From contig JAQTZF010000001.1 of the NCBI GenBank assembly GCA_028687915.1, forward strand, positions 65,966-101,968: a stretch of DNA of 36,003 nucleotides, read 5' to 3'. Positions 1-7,614 of the stretch are shown here, one piece after another. The position numbers and the translations under genes are program-made. Under the pieces are notes generated by a model, which saw nothing but the letters and a program-made list of their open reading frames with translations, was not told where the DNA came from and did not search any database. Within the stretch, counting starts at the first letter, position 1, and the number at the start of each line of letters is the position of its first letter. This stretch comes from Candidatus Daviesbacteria bacterium. GTDB taxonomy: Bacteria > Patescibacteriota > Microgenomatia > Daviesbacterales > UBA10151.

Positions 1-2
1 AT

Positions 3-149
3 TATAAGGAAAAAATCCCTGATTTTAAAACACCTCTCAGAAATGTTTATCTGGCAAACCTAGATATGGTTTACCCCTGGGATAGAGGTGTAAATTATGC
101 TATTAAATTAGGTGAGGATATTGCTAAAATAATTAGTAAGGAAAAATAA
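3..149 (+). CDS. C-terminal end of a probable NAD(P)/FAD-dependent oxidoreductase (partial)
   Basis: An open frame enters from the left edge and stops at TAA 147-149, giving 48 visible residues. They include NVYLANLDMVYPWDRGVNYA followed by a helical end (KLGEDIAKII). This resembles the last segment of amine-oxidase/UDP-galactopyranose mutase-like flavoproteins, in which a strand names the product ('NLYLAG/N') and a Gly-rich turn and helix close the FAD site. The next gene starts 2 nt after the stop, so the two are probably cotranscribed. The catalytic part lies outside the window, so the function is a family-level inference from a short tail. The reading frame itself is secure. Confidence 0.5.
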   Translation, partial: YKEKIPDFKTPLRNVYLANLDMVYPWDRGVNYAIKLGEDIAKIISKEK

Positions 150-151
150 AG

Positions 152-2293
152 ATGCTTATTAGTGATCTGCTCTTGGAAACAAATTGGTGGTTAATATTGT
201 TAGTACTGGGATTAATCTTTTTACCTATCACCTCTTTAATTTTTAAATCTTTTTTTGATAAAGGATATATATTTTCTAAAATATTAGGAATGCTTTTTGT
301 TAGCTACCTTGTTTGGCTTATTGCCAGTCTAAAGATTTTACCTTTTAACTTTTTATTAATTTCTATTACACTTCTAATCTTCTCGCTGATTAATATAGCT
401 TTATTAGTTAGGTATAAACTCGTTGCTGTTTTTAAAAGGCATTTATGGATTTTTATTATGGAGGAAGCAACCTTTTTAACCGGCTTTTTATTTTGGAGTT
501 ATATTAAAGCACATGAACCTTCTATCCATGGTTTAGAAAAGTTTATGGATTTTGGGTTTATTAATTCTCTTTTAAGATCAGATTTCTTTCCTCCCTCTGA
601 TATGTGGCTTACTCCTTTATCCATAAATTATTATTATTTCGGGCACCTTGTTACTGCAGTACTTATAAAATTATCCACAGTCCCTCCAGAAATTGGTTAC
701 AATTTAATGTTGACCTCATTATTTGGACTTACGCTTGCTGCATCTTTCTCTATTGGTGCCAATCTGTATAACCTCTTTCTAAGGACTTCTAAATCACCTA
801 CCATAAACAAAACATTAATCATTATAGCTGGCTTCCTAAGTGCCTTCCTGGTCACTCTGGGAGGTAATTTACATACCATTTATATCTTTTTCCAAAGCTA
901 CATCATGGAGGACCCAATTGCTTTTTGGAATTTACCCGCAATGTTAAATTTAAATGGGTATTGGTACCCCAATGCAACCCGCTTTATACCTTTTACCATA
1001 CATGAATTTCCTATCTATTCTTTCGTAGTCTCAGACTTACATGGTCATGTCCTAAATATCCCTTTTGTTCTTCTCTTAATTGCATTACTGATGGTCATCT
1101 TTTTTCAACACAAGCTTAATTCTTATTGCTTAATTCTTATTTCTTTATTAATTGCGATTTTTCTAATGACAAACTTTCTAGATGCTCCGATTTATTTGCT
1201 GATAATTTTTATAGTCCTTGTTATGAGAAAAAGGACTATTCAACTAGCTTTTTTTGGGATTCCATTTTTTACACAAATTGCCAAAAAGATGACCATGATA
1301 GTTTTCTTTGCCATCCTCTTTTCACTTCCTTTTTGGTTATCTTTTAAACCTTTTGGTTCGGGAATTGGTGTAGTATGTGCACCCTTATTTTTAACAAATA
1401 TGGGTCATGTAGGTCCATTTCTTTTTGAAGCTGATCATTGTGCCCGCTCCCCTTTCTGGATGTTATTAATCCTCTGGGGCTTCCCATTATTTATTTTATT
1501 GGCTTTTCTTTTTAAACACTTAGACTTTGCTCATTTAAAATTGATTAAAAATTTGAAATTTAAAATTTATAATTCTGTAGATATTTTGGCTATCACTTTT
1601 TCTGTAACTGCTTTTATTTTAATCCTCATTCCAGAATTTTTATATGTCAAAGATATTTACCCCGCTCATTATCGGGCTAACACAGTTTTTAAGTTTGGTT
1701 ATCAGGCTTTTATTATTCTGGGGCTTATGTCAGGCTATATGATTACAAGATTCTTCTTAAATCTTAAATCATTTATCCTGAAACTAATCTTTGTAAGTTT
1801 ATTCTTTTTAGTTGCCATCTATCCCTATTTTGCCATTAATTCATACTTTAATAATCTAAATAATTACACCGGGTTAAATGGATTAAGCTGGCTACAAAAT
1901 TCATATCCTGCTGACTATGAAGCTATTACATGGATCAACCAAAATATTTCCAACCAACCAGTAATCTTAGAGGCTCAAGGTGATTCCTACTCTGATTTTG
2001 CAAGAGTTTCTGCTAATACAGGTTTACCCACAGTAATCGGATGGACTGTCCATGAGTGGCTTTGGAGAGGAAGCTATGACGAACCTGGTAAAAGAGTTGA
2101 AGATGTAAAACAACTTTATGAAAGCGAAGATTTAAATCTAACTAACCAGCTAATTCAAAAATATAAAATAAAATATATTTTTATCGGAGCATTGGAGAAG
2201 CAAAAATATACAAACTTAAATGAAAATAAATTTAAAAATTTAGGGGAAATAGTTTTTGAAAACAATCAAACTAGAGTCTACCAAATTTTCTAA
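152..2293 (+). CDS. Large polytopic membrane protein of the DUF2298 / YYY-motif family
   Basis: 713 residues, mostly hydrophobic, with roughly a dozen or more membrane segments. Residues 158-165 read INYYYFGH, the tyrosine-triplet signature of the 'Chlor_Arch_YYY' (DUF2298) family known from Chloroflexi, archaea and CPR bacteria. Further conserved-looking polar positions are HEFPIYSFVVSDLHGH near residue 290 and YPAHYRANTVFKFGYQ near 510, probably in loops facing outside. The C-terminal 130 residues are soluble and contain GWTVHEWLWRGSYDEP. The overall design resembles GT-C glycosyltransferases, so a role in envelope glycan or lipid-linked sugar transfer is likely but unproven. It starts 2 nt after the preceding oxidoreductase stop, which suggests an operon. 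Confidence 0.8.
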   Translation: MLISDLLLETNWWLILLVLGLIFLPITSLIFKSFFDKGYIFSKILGMLFVSYLVWLIASLKILPFNFLLISITLLIFSLINIALLVRYKLVAVFKRHLWIFIMEEATFLTGFLFWSYIKAHEPSIHGLEKFMDFGFINSLLRSDFFPPSDMWLTPLSINYYYFGHLVTAVLIKLSTVPPEIGYNLMLTSLFGLTLAASFSIGANLYNLFLRTSKSPTINKTLIIIAGFLSAFLVTLGGNLHTIYIFFQSYIMEDPIAFWNLPAMLNLNGYWYPNATRFIPFTIHEFPIYSFVVSDLHGHVLNIPFVLLLIALLMVIFFQHKLNSYCLILISLLIAIFLMTNFLDAPIYLLIIFIVLVMRKRTIQLAFFGIPFFTQIAKKMTMIVFFAILFSLPFWLSFKPFGSGIGVVCAPLFLTNMGHVGPFLFEADHCARSPFWMLLILWGFPLFILLAFLFKHLDFAHLKLIKNLKFKIYNSVDILAITFSVTAFILILIPEFLYVKDIYPAHYRANTVFKFGYQAFIILGLMSGYMITRFFLNLKSFILKLIFVSLFFLVAIYPYFAINSYFNNLNNYTGLNGLSWLQNSYPADYEAITWINQNISNQPVILEAQGDSYSDFARVSANTGLPTVIGWTVHEWLWRGSYDEPGKRVEDVKQLYESEDLNLTNQLIQKYKIKYIFIGALEKQKYTNLNENKFKNLGEIVFENNQTRVYQIF

Positions 2294-2480
2294 AAAAAAT
2301 ATTGTACTTTGCTCACTTGGAACAAAGACTGTTAAAAATTTTCTGAAGTTGATATCAGGGGGAGGTCCGGTTATACCGGAGGGGGTAAACTTTCCCCCGA
2401 TAATCAACGAAGAAAATTTAGGTCGACTTCCTGTGAGCAGAGTTTTGGTACTTTTGCGACCAAAAGTACAAATAACAAAT
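2294..2480. other. Intergenic segment with three short inverted repeats
   Basis: This 187-bp gap lies between two convergent genes. It contains tccggt-tat-accgga (2366-2380), a G5/C5 pair separated by 8 nt (2381-2398), and gtacttttg-cgac-caaaagtac (2448-2469). None is followed by a run of T on either strand, so a simple intrinsic terminator is not evident. A frame crosses most of the gap (2256-2612 +), but it overlaps both neighbours and looks non-coding. The palindromes may be remains of dispersed repeats or processing/termination structures for the converging transcripts. Confidence 0.5.
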
Positions 2481-3011
2481 TTAGAGTTTTACTACTTCTT
2501 CAAAAGGATATATCCAAACTTGGATTGTTCTTTGTCTGATTGGGTTAACGCCTGTTCCATCTCGACCATCAAATTCAAAAGCACCTATTTCCTGATACTT
2601 ACCCAAAGCTAATTTGCCATCATGGATTGGAATAGAAACAGTTGGTTGAGTATAAAGCATAGACCTAATGTGACTGGCAGCATCATACTCCAAATCTATT
2701 TCGTCACACAAAGGATTATCCTGACAACGATGACAAAAATCTCCTGTAGGATAACAAAAATCTTTTTGAGCTTTATGAGCACGGGTATCTGTGGGAGTAT
2801 TCTTTAAAGCATATTCCACAAAATCTTTAACTAAATTTGGCTCACAAATTTCCTGAACCAATACCCCCATTGTGGTATGTCTTGAATTAATTACCACTAA
2901 TCCATTTTTAACTTTACTTTTTGAAACTGCTTTTCTAACATCATCTGTGATGTTATTTAAACATGTGTATTCTGTTGAAGGAAATTTAAGCTCTTTTAAA
3001 AAAGTTTTCAT
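2481..3011 (-). CDS. YjbQ/UPF0047 family protein with a four-cysteine insertion
   Basis: 176 residues. The family core is clear: SRHTTMGVLVQE (His45, 42-53), HIRSMLY (His114), and PIHDGKLALGKYQEIGAFEFDG (129-150), matching the DGrLaLGtWQ..fl.EfDG block. Escherichia coli YjbQ has a weak secondary thiamine-phosphate synthase activity, but the physiological role is unclear. Unusually, residues 86-102 carry four cysteines spaced C-x6-C-x2-C-x5-C just before the metal/phosphate-site region, which typical members of about 135-140 residues lack. Start ATG 3009-3011 has no Shine-Dalgarno, but a TACTAT box (3018-3023, minus strand) ends 6 nt upstream, so the mRNA may be leaderless. It is divergent from the sigma factor. 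Confidence 0.85.
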   Translation of the reverse strand: MKTFLKELKFPSTEYTCLNNITDDVRKAVSKSKVKNGLVVINSRHTTMGVLVQEICEPNLVKDFVEYALKNTPTDTRAHKAQKDFCYPTGDFCHRCQDNPLCDEIDLEYDAASHIRSMLYTQPTVSIPIHDGKLALGKYQEIGAFEFDGRDGTGVNPIRQRTIQVWIYPFEEVVKL

Positions 3012-3016
3012 TTGTA

Positions 3017-3023
3017 TATAGTA
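3017..3023. promoter_or_regulatory. Overlapping divergent -10 boxes between yjbQ-like and sigma genes
   Basis: Only 19 bp separate the two start codons. On the plus strand TATAGT (3017-3022) ends 8 nt before ATG 3031. On the minus strand TACTAT (3018-3023) ends 6 nt before ATG 3011. Both spacings fit the leaderless pattern seen at other genes here. The -10 elements occupy the same base pairs, so the two promoters should not be openable at the same time. No good -35 was found for either direction. Confidence 0.5.
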
Positions 3024-3030
3024 TTAGTCT

Positions 3031-3576
3031 ATGCCAGTGCCAGAAACCCCACACTCTTTTGAGAAGTTGTATCGTAAGTGTGCTCTGCCTTTAATGAAAT
3101 TTTTAATCAGAAAAATGGGTGGTAATCAAATTGCAGCAGAAGAAGTTTTTTCAAATACAGTATTTGCAGCCTGGAAAGGGTTCCATACTTTTGAACATAA
3201 ATCAAAATTTTTTACCTGGATGTGCAGAATTGCCTTAAATAAAGCAGCAGATTATTACCGCGGACAAATTCATTATGAATCCCACCTCATTGCCCCTACC
3301 CTAATAGATCTAGCTAATATTAAAGATAAAAATTTAACTCCTGATGAAAAAGCTTCTCTTGATGAAATTAGATCTTGTGTCCATGATTGTCTAGATCTTT
3401 TACCAGATGATAAAAGAAATCTACTATATCTTCGGTATTGGAAAGATATGACCATTAAAGGAATTGCAGAAACTTTTAATATTTCTGAACGAGCTGCAGA
3501 GGGAAAAGTCTACCGGGCAAAGTTAGCTTTCAGAGAGGCTGTCAGTAAAAAGTATCCGGATTTAAGTGATTATTAA
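3031..3576 (+). CDS. ECF-type RNA polymerase sigma factor (sigma-70 family)
   Basis: 181 residues with the two-domain ECF layout. Region 2 is residues 16-75 (LPLMKFLIRKMGG, AAEEVFSNTVFAAWKGF, FFTWMCRIALNKAADYYR) and region 4 is about 118-170 (LDLLPDDKRNLLYLRYWKDM followed by the helix-turn-helix IKGIAETFNISERAAEGKVY). There is no region 1.1 or 3, so it should redirect RNA polymerase to a limited promoter set. No recognisable anti-sigma gene is adjacent. The TATAGT box 8 nt before the ATG suggests leaderless initiation. The 3' end overlaps the convergent prenyl synthase by 4 bp. The target regulon cannot be read from the sequence. Confidence 0.9.
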   Translation: MPVPETPHSFEKLYRKCALPLMKFLIRKMGGNQIAAEEVFSNTVFAAWKGFHTFEHKSKFFTWMCRIALNKAADYYRGQIHYESHLIAPTLIDLANIKDKNLTPDEKASLDEIRSCVHDCLDLLPDDKRNLLYLRYWKDMTIKGIAETFNISERAAEGKVYRAKLAFREAVSKKYPDLSDY

Positions 3577-4655
3577 CTAATTCTTTTAACCAAAAAGTCT
3601 GCCATTTCTTCTAAAAGTTTTGCTTTTTCAGTGTTTTTGGTAATTTTTGAAATCATCTTTTTTGCCTCGCTTACTAATTCTTCTGCCTTTTTTTGAGAAT
3701 AATCCAAAGCACCAGTTTCAATAAATACATCCCTTATTAAACCCACTTCTGTATCCCCCACTTTTCCAACCCCATAATACTTCTCTAAAATATTGTTTTG
3801 TTCTTTTGAACCATTTTGTTTAGCATAAAGTAATAAAATTGTAATTTTACCTTCTTCTATATCAGAAGTAACTGATTTGCCTAAAGCCTCCTCTTCTCCA
3901 AAAATTCCTAATATATCATCTTTAATCTGAAATGCTATACCTAATTTTTCTCCAAAAGTTTCTATACTGTTTAATAATTCTTTATCTGCTCCTGCTAACA
4001 CCGCCCCTAATTGCATTGGTCCTATTAAAGTATAAAAAGCTGTTTTTAATTTACATATTTTAAAATACGTTTGCTCATCAGCCTTTCCAGATTGAGAAAC
4101 TTCTACATCCAATATCTCCCCTAATCCTGTTTGGATCATGGAATTAGAAAAAGAAAAGATAGCCTGATTTTTTTCTTTTTCTGGAAAATTAGATTCAGAG
4201 ATTAATCTAAAGGCAAGAAAAAAACCAACATCCCCTAAACAAATTGTTTGAGAAATACCATAATGATTTCCACCTAACTTTTTCCAGATAGTAGGTACTG
4301 CCCGTCTTAAGTCTGATTTATCTATAATATCATCATGGGCTAAAATCGCTGTTTGAAAGATTTCAAAAGCAGCTGCAGATTTTAAAATCTCCTTATTGTT
4401 GTCATTCTGAGTGATTAGCGAAGAATCTAGATCCTTCGTTTCACTCAGGATGACATTTCTTGCCAATTCATAACCCAATTTTACTAAAGCTCCACGAAGT
4501 CTTTTTCCACCCTTACAAGCATCAACAAAAGATTGGTTTAAAGGTACTAACTTTTCATTAATTTCCCCTACTCCTTTATTCCATTCAGCAAAAATTTCAT
4601 CCATTTCCTGATTAATTTCCTGTGCAGCTGTTTGTAAATAACTTTTAAAATCCAT
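3573..4655 (-). CDS. Polyprenyl (geranylgeranyl/farnesyl-type) diphosphate synthase
   Basis: Chain-elongating trans-prenyltransferase that condenses isopentenyl diphosphate onto allylic primers. KGGKRLRGAL near residue 50 binds substrate. The first Asp-rich motif is AHDDIIDKSDLRR (about 106-118) and the second is FQIKDDILGIFGEE (about 242-255), where the fifth position is Gly rather than Asp, as in several other family members. ATG 4655 is preferred over a TTG 9 bp upstream: TGtTAAATT (minus strand, -10 at 4663-4668) ends 7 nt before it, fitting a leaderless mRNA. Residues about 67-87 (NVILSETKDLDSSLITQNDN) are encoded by an in-frame palindromic repeat not found in the family. It works downstream of the MEP genes ispG/ispH nearby. 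Product chain length cannot be deduced. Confidence 0.88.
   Translation of the reverse strand: MDFKSYLQTAAQEINQEMDEIFAEWNKGVGEINEKLVPLNQSFVDACKGGKRLRGALVKLGYELARNVILSETKDLDSSLITQNDNNKEILKSAAAFEIFQTAILAHDDIIDKSDLRRAVPTIWKKLGGNHYGISQTICLGDVGFFLAFRLISESNFPEKEKNQAIFSFSNSMIQTGLGEILDVEVSQSGKADEQTYFKICKLKTAFYTLIGPMQLGAVLAGADKELLNSIETFGEKLGIAFQIKDDILGIFGEEEALGKSVTSDIEEGKITILLLYAKQNGSKEQNNILEKYYGVGKVGDTEVGLIRDVFIETGALDYSQKKAEELVSEAKKMISKITKNTEKAKLLEEMADFLVKRIS
4400..4455. repeat. 56-bp palindromic repeat inserted in frame in the prenyl synthase gene
   Basis: The outer arms tgtcattctgagtga (4400-4414) and tcactcaggatgaca (4441-4455) match as inverted repeats with one mismatch. Inside, cgaagaatctagatccttcg (4419-4438) is itself almost a perfect palindrome. 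On the coding strand it reads through as VILSETKDLDSS..., a peptide type familiar from dispersed palindromic elements that insert in frame in many bacterial genes. It lies in the loop between the substrate-binding Arg and the first DDxxD motif, so the enzyme probably tolerates it. Confidence 0.8.
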
Positions 4656-4693
4656 GTAGATCAATTTAACATACCAAAAGTCTTTTTTCTACT

Positions 4694-4722
4694 TTGATAA
4701 AAATGATCACATATGATATAGT
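4694..4722 (+). promoter_or_regulatory. Promoter of the unknown-ispG-ispH operon
   Basis: TTGATA (4694-4699), a 17-bp spacer, and TATAGT (4717-4722). The predicted start site near 4729 gives a 5' leader of about 33 nt before ATG 4762. This is one of the better -35/-10 pairs in the window. Confidence 0.6.
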
Positions 4723-4761
4723 TTCGCGTGTGGTTTCGCCATAAATAATTGTCTAACTAAT

Positions 4762-5358
4762 ATGCATAATCCAGATTCCTTTTACAAAGCTTCGCATGGC
4801 CAGATTTTTCAAACAGAATTAAGTGATGGTGCAACTTTTTCTGATCCAATACAAGGAGATTTTAATGCAAGAATGTCTGCCGAAGGATATGTTTCATTTT
4901 CAGAACACAGAAGAGAAGGGCCTATTACAGATCTACAAATGAGATTTGAGCCTTGCGGATTCGTTTTAGGGGAAAGACGCTCACATACACTCTGGAGCTC
5001 TGATTCCATGTGCGATGACAGATTAGATATTAGTCCAGAAGAGTTTTTAAATCATCCCGAATTATTTTATCCCTTTACCAGCCGCTTATCTCTTGTTGCA
5101 GTGATGTTAGAACAAATTCCTAATCAATTACCAGAAGCTTATCCAAAATTAAAAGGCAAATTCCCCTATGAACTGGTTTTTGATCTTAATAGATTTCTTC
5201 AATATCCTGAACAAACCAGAGCTATTTTAGATTCAAAATATGGAATTGATATTGATATTTTTGCTCATGATCCAAATTATACAAATATTTTAGAAAGTAA
5301 GAGAATTAATATTGAGTCTCTTTTAAGAAGAGCGCACAAGTATTTTAAATATGATTAA
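4762..5358 (+). CDS. Unknown protein, first gene of the ispG-ispH operon
   Basis: 198 residues, soluble, with no signal peptide or membrane segment and no family I recognise. It is rich in aromatic and acidic residues. Notable stretches are FEPCGFVLGERRSHTLWSSD (63-82) and FPYELVFDLNRFLQYPEQTR (133-152). The ATG is preceded by a good promoter but no Shine-Dalgarno. Its 3' end overlaps the ispG start by 8 bp, which predicts translational coupling and a shared transcript with ispG and ispH. That context hints at a link with isoprenoid synthesis or Fe-S handling, but nothing in the sequence proves it. Confidence 0.7.
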   Translation: MHNPDSFYKASHGQIFQTELSDGATFSDPIQGDFNARMSAEGYVSFSEHRREGPITDLQMRFEPCGFVLGERRSHTLWSSDSMCDDRLDISPEEFLNHPELFYPFTSRLSLVAVMLEQIPNQLPEAYPKLKGKFPYELVFDLNRFLQYPEQTRAILDSKYGIDIDIFAHDPNYTNILESKRINIESLLRRAHKYFKYD

Positions 5359-6424
5359 AAAAATTACCAGAGTTGTAAAAGTTGGAAATTTGAAACTCGG
5401 AGGAGACAATCCAATCCGGATTCAGTCAATGTGTGACACTGATACTAGAAATGTTAAGGCTACTGTTAAACAAATTCTGGAACTGGAAAAAGCAGGATGC
5501 GAAATTATTCGTGTAGCAATTCCAGACATGGAAGCAGCACAAGCAATTGGAAAAATAAAAAAACAAATTCACATTCCCCTGGTTGCTGATATTCATTTTG
5601 ATTATTTATTAGCACTTGAAGTAATTAAACAAGGCATTGATAAAGTCAGAATTAACCCGGGAAATATTGGATCTGAAGAAAAGGTCAAAGCAGTTGTTGA
5701 AGCTTGTAAGAAAAAAAATATTCCTATCAGAATTGGAGTAAATGTTGGTTCTATTGAAAAAGAGTTACTGGAAAAATATGGTCCTACTCCTAAAGCAGCA
5801 GTTGAATCTGCTTTAGGGCATGTAAGAATTTTAGAAAAGCTAAATTTTTACGATACATTAATTTCCATTAAATTTAATTCTGTTCCACAACTTCTTGAAG
5901 GATATCGTATTCTTTCTAAAAAGGTTGATTACCCTCTTCATTTAGGAGTAACCCATGCTGGTCCCGCTTTTATGGGAACTGTTAAAAATGCTGTTGGACT
6001 TGGGATTTTAATTAACGAAGGTATTGGTGCTACTATTAGAGTATCTTTGACAGCTGACCCAAAAGAAGAAGTCAAAGCCGGATGGGCAATATTACAAGCA
6101 CTTGAGTTAAGGCGAAATGGCCCGGAATTAATTTCCTGCCCCACTTGTGGCAGAACAGAGATTGATTTAATTTCTTTAACCAACAAGGTTGAACAAGCAT
6201 TAAAAAAGATTAAAGCTCCTCTTAAAGTAGCTGTTATGGGATGCGTGGTAAATGGACCTGGCGAAGCCCGGGAAGCAGATGTAGGAGTAGCAGCTGGTAA
6301 AGGAATGGGTGCAATTTTTGTCAAAGGGAAAGTAGTAAAAACTGTGAAAGAAAATCAGATATTACCAGCATTACTTAAAGAAATTAATATATTAGCAAAA
6401 AATGCAGAAAAAAATAAAATCTAG
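5351..6424 (+). CDS. ispG: 4-hydroxy-3-methylbut-2-enyl diphosphate synthase (GcpE)
   Basis: 357 residues. Penultimate step of the MEP pathway: reductive ring opening of methylerythritol cyclodiphosphate to HMBPP by a [4Fe-4S] enzyme. The N-terminal TIM barrel includes PIRIQSMCDTDTRNV (21-35), PLVADIHFDY (76-85) and KVRINPGNIG (98-107). The C-terminal cluster domain has Cys263 and Cys266 (ISCPTCGRTE) and Cys298 (MGCVVNGPGEA), with Glu305 as the cluster-domain glutamate. Length matches the two-domain bacterial form. It overlaps the upstream unknown gene by 8 bp and the downstream ispH by 23 bp, so the three are one transcription unit. The enzyme needs two electrons, and the nearby ferredoxin is a candidate donor. 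Confidence 0.97.
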   Translation: MIKKITRVVKVGNLKLGGDNPIRIQSMCDTDTRNVKATVKQILELEKAGCEIIRVAIPDMEAAQAIGKIKKQIHIPLVADIHFDYLLALEVIKQGIDKVRINPGNIGSEEKVKAVVEACKKKNIPIRIGVNVGSIEKELLEKYGPTPKAAVESALGHVRILEKLNFYDTLISIKFNSVPQLLEGYRILSKKVDYPLHLGVTHAGPAFMGTVKNAVGLGILINEGIGATIRVSLTADPKEEVKAGWAILQALELRRNGPELISCPTCGRTEIDLISLTNKVEQALKKIKAPLKVAVMGCVVNGPGEAREADVGVAAGKGMGAIFVKGKVVKTVKENQILPALLKEINILAKNAEKNKI

Positions 6425-7349
6425 ATTTCCTAAAAAATTACTCTTAGCAAATCCCAGAGGTTTTTGTGCCGGTGTAAAACGGGCAATTGATACACTTGAT
6501 GATTTAGTTAAAAAATATCCAAATCAAACTATTTATTGTTATCACCAGATTGTTCATAACAAGACAGTTGTAAATGACTTTCAGAAAAAAGGAGTTGTTT
6601 TTGTAGAAAATTTAGATGAGGTGCCAGAAAGCAGTATTCTGGTTTTTTCTTCCCATGGTGTTTCCCCTGCTATCCGCCTGAAAGCTAAGGACAGACAATT
6701 GAAGGCTGTTGATGCCACCTGCCCTTTTGTTTTAAAAACTCATATGGAAGTCAAACAATATGCTGCCAATAATTATAAAATTATTTATATTGGGCAAACA
6801 AACCATGATGAAACAATTGGAACAACAGGTGAAGCTCCAAATCAAACTTACACTATAACCAAACAAGAAGACATTGATTTGTTAAATTTTCCAAAAGATT
6901 CAGATATTGCATTAGTTACCCAAACAACTTTATCTTTTGATGAAACTGAAAGCTTAGTTAAATCTATAGAAAAAAAGTTTCCAAAAATAATTAAACCAAA
7001 ACTATCTGATATTTGCTCTGCCACTCAAAGCAGACAAAACGGTGTTAAAGAAATTGTTAAAAAAGGTGCCCAGGTAGTTATAGTAATGGGATCAAAAAAT
7101 AGTTCAAATTCCAATAAACTAAAAACTGTAGCAGAAAAAATGGGAGCAAAAGCATATCTTGTTGATGATATCTCTGAAATTAATTTAGCAAACCTTGAGA
7201 ATATTAATTATGTAGGTTTAACTGCCGGAGCATCACTGCCAGAATATAAAGTTACAGAAGCAATTGAGTGGTTTAAAAAACAAGGTACACAAGATATTGA
7301 GGAAATTACAGGAGATCAGGAAAGGTTAATTACTTTTCAACCACAATAG
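6402..7349 (+). CDS. ispH: 4-hydroxy-3-methylbut-2-enyl diphosphate reductase
   Basis: 315 residues. Last MEP step: reduces HMBPP to IPP and DMAPP using an oxygen-sensitive iron-sulfur cluster. The three cluster cysteines are Cys22 (NPRGFCAGVKRAI), Cys107 (VDATCPFVLKTH) and Cys205 (DICSATQSRQ). Substrate-binding segments YHQIVHN (47-53), FSSHGV (82-87), GQTNHDET (131-138) and TAGASLPE near residue 275 are present. Position 6402 is the only reasonable ATG before the first motif, so the 23-bp overlap with ispG is likely real. The 3' end overlaps the convergent ferredoxin by 20 bp. With ispG and the polyprenyl synthase it supplies and uses C5 isoprenoid units. Confidence 0.97.
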   Translation: MQKKIKSRFPKKLLLANPRGFCAGVKRAIDTLDDLVKKYPNQTIYCYHQIVHNKTVVNDFQKKGVVFVENLDEVPESSILVFSSHGVSPAIRLKAKDRQLKAVDATCPFVLKTHMEVKQYAANNYKIIYIGQTNHDETIGTTGEAPNQTYTITKQEDIDLLNFPKDSDIALVTQTTLSFDETESLVKSIEKKFPKIIKPKLSDICSATQSRQNGVKEIVKKGAQVVIVMGSKNSSNSNKLKTVAEKMGAKAYLVDDISEINLANLENINYVGLTAGASLPEYKVTEAIEWFKKQGTQDIEEITGDQERLITFQPQ

Positions 7350-7554
7350 CGGTGGTTGGACAACTGGCTGCTGCCTCTTCAATTGTTTTAGCATCATCAT
7401 AAGGACCTTCCTCTTTTACTACACTAATTGATTCACCATCTAACTCAAATGTTTTAGGAGCCATGAATACACATGAGGAACAAGAGATACATTCAGGTCT
7501 TTTTATAGAGATCTTTACATCTCCTGCTTGGTAGGTTTTAGTTTTATCTGACAT
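7330..7554 (-). CDS. Single-cluster [4Fe-4S] ferredoxin
   Basis: 74 residues from the preferred start. Cys22-x2-Cys25-x2-Cys28 (CISCSSC) and Cys65-Pro (SCPTTAI) form one [4Fe-4S] site, and the second cluster of bacterial 8Fe ferredoxins is absent. ATG 7554 is chosen over ATG 7584 because TAAAAT (7562-7567, minus) ends 7 nt before it and is preceded by TTGATA (7586-7591) at 18 bp. A start at 7584 would place the promoter inside the gene. It faces the ArsR-iscSU operon and overlaps ispH at its 3' end. A role as electron donor to IspG/IspH is inferred from position. Confidence 0.88.
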   Translation of the reverse strand: MSDKTKTYQAGDVKISIKRPECISCSSCVFMAPKTFELDGESISVVKEEGPYDDAKTIEEAAASCPTTAIVVEK

Positions 7555-7561
7555 GTTCACC

Positions 7562-7591
7562 ATTTTACACAATTTGATTGACAAATATCAA
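7562..7591 (-). promoter_or_regulatory. Ferredoxin promoter
   Basis: On the minus strand TTGATA (7586-7591), an 18-bp spacer and TAAAAT (7562-7567), with 7 nt between the -10 box and ATG 7554. Its -35 box lies inside the divergent arsR promoter, so the two promoters overlap. Confidence 0.5.
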
Positions 7592-7613
7592 CATATAGAT
7601 TACCATCTATATG
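7578..7613 (+). promoter_or_regulatory. arsR-iscSU promoter with a 9-4-9 palindromic operator
   Basis: TTGACA (7578-7583), a 17-bp spacer and TACCAT (7601-7606) precede ATG 7615 by 8 nt, so the mRNA should be leaderless. The perfect inverted repeat catatagat-tacc-atctatatg (7592-7613) covers the spacer, the -10 box and the start site, and abuts the ferredoxin -35 box. This is where an autoregulating dimeric ArsR-type repressor would be expected to bind and block both directions. Confidence 0.65.
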
Positions 7614-7614
7614 T

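Noticed and set aside
2381-2398. G5/C5 hairpin as an intrinsic terminator
   Set aside because: No T-run follows on either strand.
2256-2612. 118-residue plus-strand frame after the YYY protein
   Set aside because: It overlaps both neighbouring genes, encodes a palindrome-derived peptide, and has no promoter or family pattern.
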